A stretch of 49,650 nt of DNA from an uncultured Acidobacteriaceae bacterium. GTDB lineage: Bacteria > Acidobacteriota > Terriglobia > Terriglobales > Acidobacteriaceae. A model generated the notes under the pieces. The model saw only the letters and a list, made by a program, of their open reading frames with translations, had not been told where the DNA came from and did no database searches. A program made the translations under genes and the position numbers. Shown piece after piece: positions 1 through 8,030 of the stretch; position 1 is the first letter of the stretch, and each line of letters starts with the position of its first letter. The DNA lies in the NCBI GenBank assembly GCA_903904755.1, contig CAIVDV010000033.1, positions 1 to 49,650 on the forward strand. The letters run 5' to 3'.

Positions 1-151
1 AGTTCCAGCACACCAACAAGAGGAAACCAAACTCTCAGAACCAGACACTCGATGGGAAATGATGACTACACCTCGATGGTCTCGCTAAAAAATGCCTGGT
101 GATCACAGTCGGCAAGCTGTGGTGAGAAATGCGGGCTAGCCTCGCCTTCTC

Positions 152-1264
152 CTAAAGCGTGCGCTTGAACAGCGGCGTCGCCAGCAGCAGCGTCCCTATC
201 CCGAAGACATACAGGAACAGCAAATCCCCCTGAATCGCGGCAAACCCGCCATCCTTCAGCAGAATCGCCTTGAACCCGTGAATCGCGTACGTGAACGGAT
301 CCACAATTGCAATCGCCCGCAACCACGGCGGAAACGCTGAAATCGGATAGATGCTTCCCGCCGGGAAAAACAGAAGCGTATTCAGCACACCGAATATCGC
401 GCGCGGCACCAGCGGATCCTCCACCCGCACCATCATCAGGAACATCATCCCGTTAAACGCAATCGACGTCCCCAGAATCAGCAACAGCAGCAGCAAATCC
501 GCCTTCAGGTTGAAGAACGTCCCCAGCCCCGCCATCAGCGACCCAATTACCGTAATGCATATCCCGCTCAGCACTGCCTTCGCTGCCCCGGCAATGTTCA
601 GCCCCATCACCAGTTCCAGCTTGGTAATCGGCGTCACCAGGTAGCCTTCATGCACGCCCCGCGCCTTGTCGTCGATGTACAGCATCCCGCCGCCAATCAT
701 CACCGAAATGTACATTGCCAGCGCAATCGATCCCGATAGCAGGTACTTCATATACTCCACATACGGGTACAGCTCCACAATATCCAGCGCAACGCCCTTC
801 ACAATCCGGTCCGGAATCACCGGCTGGTTCAGCGCGTTCACCAGCAGTTGCATCTCCCCTTCCAGGCTTCCGCTCATGAACTGGTCGCTGTTGTCCACCA
901 CCAGCGCAATCGCCGGCGCGTCCTTGGCATACACCCTCCGCGAAAACTGGCTCGGGATGATCACCGCCGCATCAATCCTGCCCGTCCGCACATCCTCCCG
1001 CGCCGCCACTTCGTCCGTGTAGGTAATCGTGTTGAAGGTCCGGATATTCGCCGCAACCGCGTCAAACGCCTCCTTCACCCGCACGGACTCCGGCCCGTGG
1101 TCATGGTCCACCACCGCCACCCGCGCTCCGGTAATCTTCCCGCCAAACGCGTTGCCCAAAATCACCAGCTGCACCAGCGGCAACATCATCGACATCACCA
1201 TTAGCACCGGAGACCGGAAAAACTTCCGCATCTCGCGCTCCGTAATCGCCCACATGCGGTTCAT
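152..1264 (-). CDS. ABC-2 type transporter permease (YbhS/YbhR-like)
   Basis: Integral inner-membrane subunit of an ABC exporter, 370 aa. One N-terminal membrane segment (about residues 17-38) is followed by a large extracytoplasmic domain (about 40-175) and a block of about five hydrophobic segments to the C-terminus. This is the ABC-2 layout of YhgE/YbhS-type permeases. The ATG at 1262-1264 overlaps the TGA of the upstream ATPase gene by 4 nt (ATGA), so translation is probably coupled. It is the last gene visible of a TetR-HlyD-ATPase-permease operon resembling E. coli cecR-ybhGFSR. That operon has two permeases; a second could lie beyond the left edge, but positions 1-151 hold no clear start of one. 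Substrate unknown; drugs or hydrophobic compounds are likely by analogy. Confidence 0.9.
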   Translation of the reverse strand: MNRMWAITEREMRKFFRSPVLMVMSMMLPLVQLVILGNAFGGKITGARVAVVDHDHGPESVRVKEAFDAVAANIRTFNTITYTDEVAAREDVRTGRIDAAVIIPSQFSRRVYAKDAPAIALVVDNSDQFMSGSLEGEMQLLVNALNQPVIPDRIVKGVALDIVELYPYVEYMKYLLSGSIALAMYISVMIGGGMLYIDDKARGVHEGYLVTPITKLELVMGLNIAGAAKAVLSGICITVIGSLMAGLGTFFNLKADLLLLLLILGTSIAFNGMMFLMMVRVEDPLVPRAIFGVLNTLLFFPAGSIYPISAFPPWLRAIAIVDPFTYAIHGFKAILLKDGGFAAIQGDLLFLYVFGIGTLLLATPLFKRTL

Positions 1265-2295
1265 GGCTGTCCTCCCGGCCGCGGCGGCATCACAAAGTTC
1301 ACCGCTTTCACCTGCTCATCGCGCAACTGCCGTCCCGTGTAGTGCACAAACACGTCATCCAGCGTCGTGTTCTGCACATTCAGGCTCGTCATCGTCTCCC
1401 CGGCCTGCCGCACCATCTCCACCAGCTCCATCGTCGTCGCCGACCCATTCGACGTCAGCACCCGGTACACCCCCGCCGTCTGCGACTGCACGCTCGTCAC
1501 CCCCGGCAGCTTCTCCAGCCGCTCTTTCCAATCCCCGCGGTCATGCGCAAACTGCACTTCCACCACATCGCTGCCCGGCACCCCCGCCTTTAACTGCGTC
1601 GGAGTCCCCAGCGCCACCAGCGTTCCATGGTCCACAATCGCAATCCGGTCGCACAATCGGTCGGCCTCTTCCATGTAGTGCGTCGTCAGAAGCATCGTCA
1701 GGTTCCGCGTCGCCTTCAGCTTGTTCAGCATCTCCCAAACCGCAATCCGGCTCACCGGGTCCAGTCCCGTCGTCGGCTCGTCCAGGAAAAATATCCGCGG
1801 ATTATGCACCAGCCCCCGCGCAATCTCCAGCCGTCGCCGCATGCCGCCGGAAAGCGTCTTCGTCTGCGCACCCCGCCATTTCGTCAGGTCCACAGCCTCC
1901 AGCACCTCGGCAATATTCTTCTCCCGCTCCAACTTCGGCACGCTGTACAACTTCGCGTAGATGCTCAAATTCTCTTCCACCGTCAAATCCGGGTCGCTCG
2001 TCATCGCCTGCGGAATCACCCCAATCACCCGCCGAACATCGTCCGCATGTCTCACCACGTCATAGCCGGCCACCAGCGCACGCCCGCTCGTCACCGGTAT
2101 CAGCGTCGTCATCATCCGGATAAGCGTGCTCTTGCCCGCGCCATTCGGCCCCAGCAGCCCAAAGATCTCACCCTCGGCCACTTCGAAGGAAACTCCCTTC
2201 ACCGCCTCAAAATCACCGTAGCGCTTCACAATCTGCTCTACGGCAATGGCGATTCCGGGCTTTCCATCCTTTCCCTGGAATCCCTCCGCCTTCAT
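1261..2295 (-). CDS. ABC transporter ATP-binding protein
   Basis: Cytoplasmic ATPase of the same exporter, 344 aa. Walker A GPNGAGKST (about residues 49-57), signature LSGGMRRRLEIARG, and Walker B FFLDEPTTGLDP followed by the switch histidine in LLTTHYMEEADRL. The C-terminal 100 residues are the accessory domain usual in DrrA/CcmA-type exporters. Unlike E. coli YbhF, which has two fused nucleotide-binding domains, this protein has one, so it should act as a homodimer. It overlaps its neighbours by 4 nt at both ends (ATGA at 2292-2295 and 1261-1264), which places it firmly in the four-gene operon. Confidence 0.95.
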   Translation of the reverse strand: MKAEGFQGKDGKPGIAIAVEQIVKRYGDFEAVKGVSFEVAEGEIFGLLGPNGAGKSTLIRMMTTLIPVTSGRALVAGYDVVRHADDVRRVIGVIPQAMTSDPDLTVEENLSIYAKLYSVPKLEREKNIAEVLEAVDLTKWRGAQTKTLSGGMRRRLEIARGLVHNPRIFFLDEPTTGLDPVSRIAVWEMLNKLKATRNLTMLLTTHYMEEADRLCDRIAIVDHGTLVALGTPTQLKAGVPGSDVVEVQFAHDRGDWKERLEKLPGVTSVQSQTAGVYRVLTSNGSATTMELVEMVRQAGETMTSLNVQNTTLDDVFVHYTGRQLRDEQVKAVNFVMPPRPGGQP

Positions 2296-3359
2296 GGCTT
2301 CACCAGCTTTTCCTTCGGCAGGTAAACCTCCGCCGTCATCCCCGGCACATACTTCTCATCCGGATTCGCAATCAGCAGCTTCAACTGCACCGTCCGTATA
2401 TCCCGCTTGCGTCCTCCATTGATATCCCGCTGCGTTGCAAAATCAGCCAGCGTTGATTTCGCAATCACCTTCCCCTCCGGCACATCCCCACCCGGCATCA
2501 CCACCTTCAGCGCGTCCCCCAGCTTCACCGCAGATCCCTGCGTCTCCGGCAGCGGCACATACACCCACGTCTGGCTCAGGTCCATCACCGTCACAATCGT
2601 CTGCCCTGGCGTCACCACTTCGCCCTCGCGCGCAGCCTTCACACGCACCCTGCCCGTCACCGGCGACACCACAGTGGCGTATCCCACCTGCGTCTTCGCC
2701 TGGTCCACCAGCGCTTCGGCGTTCGTCACCATCCCGCGCGTGCTCACCACCGTCTGCTTCGCTGCATTCGCCAGAATCGTATGCGCATGAGCCTGCCGCT
2801 CGCTCGCTTCCGCAACCGCCACCTGCTCCCTGGCCGCCTGCAGCGCCGCCAAAGCCGCAGCTTCGCTCGTCACCGCATCATCCTTCTGCTGCTGGCTGGC
2901 AATTCCCGCCGCCGCCAGCGCCACAATCCGCTTCGTATCCGCCTGCTGGTGCTCCAGTTGCGCCTTGGCCTGGGATTCCGTCGCCCGCGCCGCCCGCACC
3001 GCCGCCTCCGCACTGGCCTCCTGGTTGGCAACCTCGCCTTCCGTCTGCCGCAGCGTCTCCTGGGTCTCGGCCAGTTTGCCCTGCTGGCTCGCCACGCTGG
3101 CCGCAGCCGCCCGCTGCGCCGCTTCCAGATCCTGCGCCTCAATCACCGCAATCACCTGCCCGGCCGTCACCTGCTGCCCTTCTTCCACCAGCAGCTTCTG
3201 GATGCGCCCCTGAATCCGCGAGCCCACCATCACCTCATTGGCGTCCACCGTGCCAATCAGCTTCAGGTCGCCCGACTGCTTTGTCGTAAACAGATACCAG
3301 ATCAGCGACCCAAGGGTCAGCAGTCCCAGCACAATAAAAACCCGATTCCTCGCGTTCAT
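2292..3359 (-). CDS. HlyD-family membrane fusion / periplasmic adaptor protein
   Basis: Adaptor linking the ABC exporter to the outer membrane, 355 aa. An N-terminal membrane anchor (about residues 6-23) is followed by the first half of a biotinyl-lipoyl domain (VGSRIQGRIQKLLVEEGQ), a long Ala/Gln/Glu-rich coiled-coil hairpin (about 75-215), the second lipoyl half (VVSPVTGRVRVKAAREGEVV) and a beta-barrel region. The ATG overlaps the TGA of the repressor gene by 4 nt. Order and overlaps match YbhG-type adaptors. No outer-membrane TolC-like factor is encoded in the window. Confidence 0.92.
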   Translation of the reverse strand: MNARNRVFIVLGLLTLGSLIWYLFTTKQSGDLKLIGTVDANEVMVGSRIQGRIQKLLVEEGQQVTAGQVIAVIEAQDLEAAQRAAAASVASQQGKLAETQETLRQTEGEVANQEASAEAAVRAARATESQAKAQLEHQQADTKRIVALAAAGIASQQQKDDAVTSEAAALAALQAAREQVAVAEASERQAHAHTILANAAKQTVVSTRGMVTNAEALVDQAKTQVGYATVVSPVTGRVRVKAAREGEVVTPGQTIVTVMDLSQTWVYVPLPETQGSAVKLGDALKVVMPGGDVPEGKVIAKSTLADFATQRDINGGRKRDIRTVQLKLLIANPDEKYVPGMTAEVYLPKEKLVKP

Positions 3360-4093
3360 TTTGCCTCCACAGGCTTCGGTAAGTTCACCGTCTCGGGCAT
3401 CGCCACGGCCGCCAGCAGCTCAGCCGCCGCCTTTGCGCCTTCCGCCCGGTCAATAAAAATCGCCAGGCCCAGATATTCCACCAGTCGCCGCCGCCTTTCG
3501 GCCAGCGTGCCCAAATCCATGGGGTTCTCCCCGCCAATCAGCGCCCACATCGGCGCCGACAGAAAATAGAAAACATTCGCTCCCAGTCCCGCCACAACCA
3601 TCTGCAGCCAGTCCACCGCGATCAACTCCCCAGTGTCGATTCCTTCCCGCACCGTTGCCTCAAACGTCCTGTACAACGGCCGAAATATCTTCTCCACCAG
3701 CACCGGCAAATTCCCTCGGTCTCCCTTGTGCAGGCGGATCATCTCCTGCTGCATCAGGCTCTGGAACTCTCGCTGGCTCAGGATTCGATCAAAGTGATTC
3801 AGAACCATCCGCAGAAATCGCCTGCCGGCTGATTCCGCCACTTGCGCCGCCGCCAGTGAGGAGTCCCTGACCCTCGTCGCCGCCGCCACGAGTGCCGCCA
3901 GATAAAGCCCATCCTTGCTCTGGAAGTAGTAGTACAGCAGCGCCTTGTTCACACCCGCCGCCTGCGCAATGGAATCCATCCGCGCCCCGGCCAGCCCGTG
4001 CCCGCTGAACTCGCTCAACGCAGCAGCCAGAATCCGCTCCCGCGCCTCCGGCTCCCGCCCTGCTTCCACCGCATTGTTGGCATTCGTTTTCAT
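3356..4093 (-). CDS. TetR/AcrR-family transcriptional repressor (CecR-like)
   Basis: 245-aa repressor. Residues about 20-68 form the TetR helix-turn-helix (ILAAALSEFSGHGLAGARMD, then VNKALLYYYFQSKDGLY); the rest is a helical ligand-binding and dimer domain. I start it at the ATG at 4091-4093. A TTG at 4094-4096 is in frame directly before it, but it would place the start inside the operator half-site. The gene is first in the operon, and a 7-2-7 palindrome at 4095-4110 touches the start codon, so autorepression of the whole exporter operon is very likely. No Shine-Dalgarno is visible. The effector cannot be predicted. Confidence 0.92.
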   Translation of the reverse strand: MKTNANNAVEAGREPEARERILAAALSEFSGHGLAGARMDSIAQAAGVNKALLYYYFQSKDGLYLAALVAAATRVRDSSLAAAQVAESAGRRFLRMVLNHFDRILSQREFQSLMQQEMIRLHKGDRGNLPVLVEKIFRPLYRTFEATVREGIDTGELIAVDWLQMVVAGLGANVFYFLSAPMWALIGGENPMDLGTLAERRRRLVEYLGLAIFIDRAEGAKAAAELLAAVAMPETVNLPKPVEAK

Positions 4094-4094
4094 C

Positions 4095-4110
4095 AACTAA
4101 CCAGTTAGTT
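4095..4110 (-). promoter_or_regulatory. Predicted TetR operator
   Basis: Perfect inverted repeat AACTAAC-CA-GTTAGTT, two 7-bp arms with a 2-bp spacer, beginning 1 nt before the repressor ATG. TetR/AcrR repressors commonly bind such near-palindromes in their own promoter. Bound protein would cover the transcription and translation start of the operon. Confidence 0.75.
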
Positions 4111-4220
4111 AAACACATCTCCAGGCCCCCGTCAACCCAGCCCACCCTTCCCGGTGTATCGTTGGAAGCAATCCTCGCCCACCACCCCTGGGCCGATACT
4201 CTCTTTCCCCGGAGCCCCTC

Positions 4221-6629
4221 GTGCGCTTGAACTCTCTCCCGCAACTCGCTCCATTCACAACTCTTATCTTCATCGCGACCTGCAGCATCCCGGCCGCCCT
4301 TCTCCCCGCGCAATCCCACGCTCCCATCAACGCCCCCGCCATCGATTCCCTCCTCACCTCCTCCATCTCCGCCGGCGACGCCCCCGGCGCCGTCGTCCTC
4401 ATCACCCGTCACGGTCAAGTCCTCTACCGCAAAGCCTTCGGTCATCGCTCCCTCCAGCCCTCCGTCGAGCCCATGACCCCCGACACCATCTTCGACCTCG
4501 CTTCCCTCACCAAATGCGTCGCCACCACCACCGCCGTCATGCAACTCGTCGAGCAGGGTAAGCTTCGCCTCAACGACCCCGTATCCCTCTACCTCCCGGA
4601 GTTCGCCACCAACGGCAAAGACCAGATCACAGTCCGCCAACTCCTCACCCACTACTCCGGCCTCCGTCCCGACCTCGACCTCACCCCCGTCTGGTCAGGT
4701 TCTCAAGCTGCACACAACCTCCTCGCCCGCGAAACCCTCCTCTACCCGCCGGGCGCACGCTTTCTCTACAGCGACATCAACTTCATCGCCCTCGGTTTCC
4801 TCGTCGAAAACCTCTCAGGCCAGTCCCTCGATGCCTACACCCGCGACCACATCTTCCTGCCCCTCGGCATGGCCAGCACCCGCTACCTGCCCCCCGCCGA
4901 CTGGTCCTCCCGCATCGCTCCCACCGAGTACGACGAAGCCCACCACATGCTCCGCGGCACCGTCCACGACCCCACCGCCCGCGCCATGGGCGGCGTCGCC
5001 GGTCACGCCGGCCTATTCTCCACTGCTGACGACCTCGCCATCTTCGCCGACGCCCTCCTCCACGGCGGCATTCACAACGGCATCCGCATCCTCTCCCCCG
5101 CCTCCGTTGCCAAAATGACCACCTCCCAGCAGCCTCCCACCAGCCCCGACCTCCGCGGCCTCGGCTGGGACATCGACTCCCCCTTCGCCTCCAACCGCGG
5201 CGAGCTCCTCCCCGTCGGCTCCTACGGTCACACCGGCTTCACCGGCACCAGCCTCTGGATTGACCCCGTCACCGACACCGTAGTCATCCTCCTCACCAAC
5301 GCCGTCCACCCCGACGGCGGCAAATCCGTCGTCTCCCTCCGCACCCGCCTCGCAACCCTGGTTGCAGCCTCCATCACCCTCGCGTCTGATTCTCCTGCCC
5401 TCGCCGCCCTCGCCCACAACACCGGCTACAACGAGAGCCAGCCCGCCTCCCGCCGCTTCACCACCCGCAACGCCCAGGTCCTCAACGGCATTGACGTTCT
5501 CGAAGCCTCCAGCTTCTCCCAGCTCCATCCCGACCCCGCCCACCCCCTCCGCATCGGCCTCGTCACCAACCAGACCGGCCTCGACCGCGCCGGTCGCCGC
5601 ACCGCCGACATTATCGCCGCAGCCCCCGGCCTCAAACTTGCCGCCATCTGGTCGCCCGAGCACGGCATCGCCGGCTCCCAGGACACCACCCAAATCTCCG
5701 ACTCCCGCGACTCCGCCACCGGCGCACCCATCTTCTCCGTCTACGGCGACTCCGACGCCAAGCGCCGCCCCACAGCCGACCAACTCGCCCAGGTCGACGC
5801 CATCGTCTACGACATCCAGGACGCCGGCGTCCGCTTTTACACCTACTCCACCACCCTCGGGTATTTCCTTGAGGCCGCAGCCCAGTCCCGCAAGCCCATC
5901 TACGTCCTCGACCGCCCCAACCCCCTCGGCGGCGCCGTCGTCCAGGGCCCCATCTCCGACCCCGGACGCGAAAGCTTCGTCAACTATCACCCACTCCCAG
6001 TCCGCCACGGCATGACAGTTGGCGAACTCGCCCAGCTTTTCAATGCCGAGCGCAACCTCCACGCCCAGCTCACCGTCGTCCTCATGCTGGGCTGGCAGCG
6101 CGGGGACTGGTTCGACGCCACCGGCCAGCTCTGGGTCAACCCCTCCCCCAACCTTCGCAGCCTCACCGCGGCCACCCTCTACCCCGGCATCGGCATGATC
6201 GAGGGCGGCAATCTCTCCGTCGGCCGCGGCACCGATACCCCATTCGAAATCCTCGGCGCGCCTTACATCGACGGCCCCACCCTCGCCCGCAACCTCAACG
6301 CCCGCCAGTTGGAAGGCATCCGATTCCTCCCCGTCCGCTTCCTCCCCACCTCCTCCAACTTCGCCGGCCAGCTCTGCGGCGGCGTCAACCTCATCCTCAC
6401 CGACCGAAACCTCCTCGACTCCGTCGAACTCGGCCTTGAAGTCGCCACCGCCCTCCACACCCTCTACCCCGCCCAATTCCCCCTCGATGCCCTCGACGGC
6501 CTCATCCGCAACGCCGCCACCCTGCAGGCCCTTGAATCCGCCCAGGACCCCCGCCGCACCGCCGAGCAGTGGCAGCAGGATCTCGAACCCTTCCTCGCCC
6601 GCCGCGCCCAGTACCTGCTCTACAAATAA
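4221..6629 (+). CDS. Secreted serine beta-lactamase-fold hydrolase fused to NamZ/DUF1343 exo-muramidase-like domain
   Basis: 802-aa two-domain secreted protein with a GTG start and a signal peptide ending near residue 30 (LLPAQSHA). Residues about 36-390 are a class C beta-lactamase-type serine hydrolase: SLTK with Ser95/Lys98, YSD at 183-185, and the HTG triad at 337-339 replacing KTG. Residues about 417-802 are a DUF1343 domain, with PEHG at 479-482 and a YDIQDAGVRFYTY segment. In Bacillus subtilis the separate proteins AmiE (beta-lactamase fold) and NamZ (DUF1343, exo-N-acetylmuramidase) act together in cell-wall recycling, so I infer a periplasmic muropeptide hydrolase that joins both steps. 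No murQ or nagZ gene is adjacent. Substrates are inferred, not shown. Confidence 0.88.
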   Translation: MRLNSLPQLAPFTTLIFIATCSIPAALLPAQSHAPINAPAIDSLLTSSISAGDAPGAVVLITRHGQVLYRKAFGHRSLQPSVEPMTPDTIFDLASLTKCVATTTAVMQLVEQGKLRLNDPVSLYLPEFATNGKDQITVRQLLTHYSGLRPDLDLTPVWSGSQAAHNLLARETLLYPPGARFLYSDINFIALGFLVENLSGQSLDAYTRDHIFLPLGMASTRYLPPADWSSRIAPTEYDEAHHMLRGTVHDPTARAMGGVAGHAGLFSTADDLAIFADALLHGGIHNGIRILSPASVAKMTTSQQPPTSPDLRGLGWDIDSPFASNRGELLPVGSYGHTGFTGTSLWIDPVTDTVVILLTNAVHPDGGKSVVSLRTRLATLVAASITLASDSPALAALAHNTGYNESQPASRRFTTRNAQVLNGIDVLEASSFSQLHPDPAHPLRIGLVTNQTGLDRAGRRTADIIAAAPGLKLAAIWSPEHGIAGSQDTTQISDSRDSATGAPIFSVYGDSDAKRRPTADQLAQVDAIVYDIQDAGVRFYTYSTTLGYFLEAAAQSRKPIYVLDRPNPLGGAVVQGPISDPGRESFVNYHPLPVRHGMTVGELAQLFNAERNLHAQLTVVLMLGWQRGDWFDATGQLWVNPSPNLRSLTAATLYPGIGMIEGGNLSVGRGTDTPFEILGAPYIDGPTLARNLNARQLEGIRFLPVRFLPTSSNFAGQLCGGVNLILTDRNLLDSVELGLEVATALHTLYPAQFPLDALDGLIRNAATLQALESAQDPRRTAEQWQQDLEPFLARRAQYLLYK

Positions 6630-6633
6630 AAAC

Positions 6634-6661
6634 GGGCAGCCGGGAAAACTCCCGGCCGCCC
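6634..6661 (-). terminator. Intrinsic terminator between convergent genes
   Basis: Stem of 12 positions with one mismatch (GGGCAGCCGGGA / TCCCGGCCGCCC) and a 4-nt loop. On the minus strand it is followed by TTTTTATTT, so it mainly serves the YXWGXW gene. On the + strand the U-tract is poor. Confidence 0.75.
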
Positions 6662-6686
6662 ATTCTCTTCTTGCAGACGCTTCTGT

Positions 6687-7838
6687 TTACTTGTGTTCGT
6701 GCTCCGGCTTCGGATGCGGCTGCTGTTGCTGCGGAGCAGGATGGTTCTGCGGGACCGGCCGCTCCTGCGGCATCGGACGGCTCTGCGGCGTTGGCCGCTC
6801 CTGCGGCATCGGACGGCTCTGCGGCGTTGGCCGCTCCTGTGGCATCGGCCGATTCTGTGGTGCTGGCCTTTCCTGTGGCATCGGCCTGTTCTGTGGTGCT
6901 GGCCTTTCCTGTGGCATCGGCCGATTCTGCGGGACAGGGCGGCTCTCAGGTACCGGCCTGTTCTGCGGTATCGTCTGGTTCTGCGGTGCAGGATGATACT
7001 GCGGCTGCGGACGATTCTGCACCGGCGGCAAGTTCTGCGGCCCAGGCCGGTTCTGCACCTGCGGGCGCATTCCGTTTTGTGCCGGATTTCCCTGCGGCCC
7101 AGGGCGCTGCGGGTTCACCATCGTATGCGCCGGCGGAGCCGTCAGCGGTCGTGCCACGGCTACCGTCGTCGGCCGTCCATGGTTCGCGCTGAACCGCGAC
7201 CCAGGATCCGCAGCCGCGGAACTGAAGTGCTGGGTTTGCGTCACGGTCGGCGGTACATGGCGCTCCTGCAACGCAACCCGCTCTTCCGGCGTCGGCTGGT
7301 GCTGGATGCCTCCCGGCCCGCCCGCATACGCAACGTGGTTGTTGTTGATAATCGTCGTGTTGTGCACAATCGTCTCGTTGATGTACGTGTTGTGTACCAC
7401 CGTCCGGTTCACATTCACCACAGCCGTGTTGTACGCAAACCGGTTGCCACGCCATTCGCCGCCGGCAAAGCCCACACCCATGTAGCCAAATCCGTAGTTC
7501 ACGCCACCGTAGTACCCAACGTGACGCCCCCAGTACCCTTCGTGGAAGAGATACACCCCGCGCTCAAATCCCCAGTAGGGCGGAGTCCACAGCATTCCCG
7601 GCTCCGGCGCTTCCACCCAGTGCCCAGGCACCCAGTAGTATTCGCCAATCTCAGGATTCCAGCGCCAGTGTCCCGGCGCCCACAGCCAGCCCTCTTCCGG
7701 GCATGGCGGCTGCACATACACCGGCAAGGGCGGCGGCGCAATCGTGATGTTGAAAAAAACTCCAGCGAATGAGGATGCGGGCGCCACTACCAACAGCAGC
7801 CCGAATATCGCGAAGCGCAGAGAGCGAAGTACATTCAT
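6687..7838 (-). CDS. Secreted YXWGXW-repeat protein with proline-rich repeat tail
   Basis: 383-aa exported protein of unknown function. I start it at the ATG at 7836-7838 because a GGAGG lies 6 nt upstream and a signal peptide follows directly (cleavage near SSFAG, residues 22-26). Mature N-terminus: tryptophan/glycine motifs of the YXWGXW type (GWLWAPGHWRW, YYWVPGHWVEAP, MLWTPPYWGFE), then a Gly/Tyr/Asn-rich middle rich in VNVNRTVVHN-like segments. From about residue 240 the chain is Pro/Gln/Arg-rich and contains 12-residue repeats (RPMPQERPAPQN), ending in a His/Lys-rich tail. Likely periplasmic or surface-located and possibly wall-associated. The repeat block is encoded by 36-bp tandem repeats (see 6757-6936). 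Confidence 0.85.
   Translation of the reverse strand: MNVLRSLRFAIFGLLLVVAPASSFAGVFFNITIAPPPLPVYVQPPCPEEGWLWAPGHWRWNPEIGEYYWVPGHWVEAPEPGMLWTPPYWGFERGVYLFHEGYWGRHVGYYGGVNYGFGYMGVGFAGGEWRGNRFAYNTAVVNVNRTVVHNTYINETIVHNTTIINNNHVAYAGGPGGIQHQPTPEERVALQERHVPPTVTQTQHFSSAAADPGSRFSANHGRPTTVAVARPLTAPPAHTMVNPQRPGPQGNPAQNGMRPQVQNRPGPQNLPPVQNRPQPQYHPAPQNQTIPQNRPVPESRPVPQNRPMPQERPAPQNRPMPQERPAPQNRPMPQERPTPQSRPMPQERPTPQSRPMPQERPVPQNHPAPQQQQPHPKPEHEHK
6757..6936 (-). repeat. Five tandem 36-bp repeats inside the YXWGXW gene
   Basis: Units at 6757-6792, 6793-6828, 6829-6864, 6865-6900 and 6901-6936. The first two are identical over 36 bp; the others diverge mildly. Each encodes 12 residues of the NRPMPQERPAPQ type. 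This is a coding minisatellite with no spacers, not a CRISPR array, and copy number probably varies between strains. Confidence 0.9.
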
Positions 7839-8030
7839 GGGATTCCTCCAGGGGGGGGATGGTTCGAGTGTCCAGCAATCCATCAGGGAAGTCACCGGCA
7901 TTCGCAACCACCGGTGCACTCTCTCTCGAAACCCACGGCCGTAGCAAAAGTTGCTGCGAACGTTTCAGATTGTCCCAACCTTATACCGTTCTTTGCGAAA
8001 AAGTCTCTAAACTTCTTCCTGCTCCCTCGC

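Noticed and set aside
1-151. Second ABC permease gene at the left edge
   Set aside because: No start codon with ribosome site or membrane segment could be supported in the visible bases.
4094-4096. TTG start for the TetR repressor
   Set aside because: An ATG follows immediately, and the TTG would sit in the operator half-site.
5013-6476. Long open frame antisense to the AmiE-NamZ-like gene (Gly/Val/Glu-rich)
   Set aside because: Mirror of C-ending codons on the + strand; no ribosome site, no known motif, low-complexity composition.
6757-6936. Possible CRISPR array
   Set aside because: The 36-bp units are contiguous without spacers and in frame with a secreted protein.
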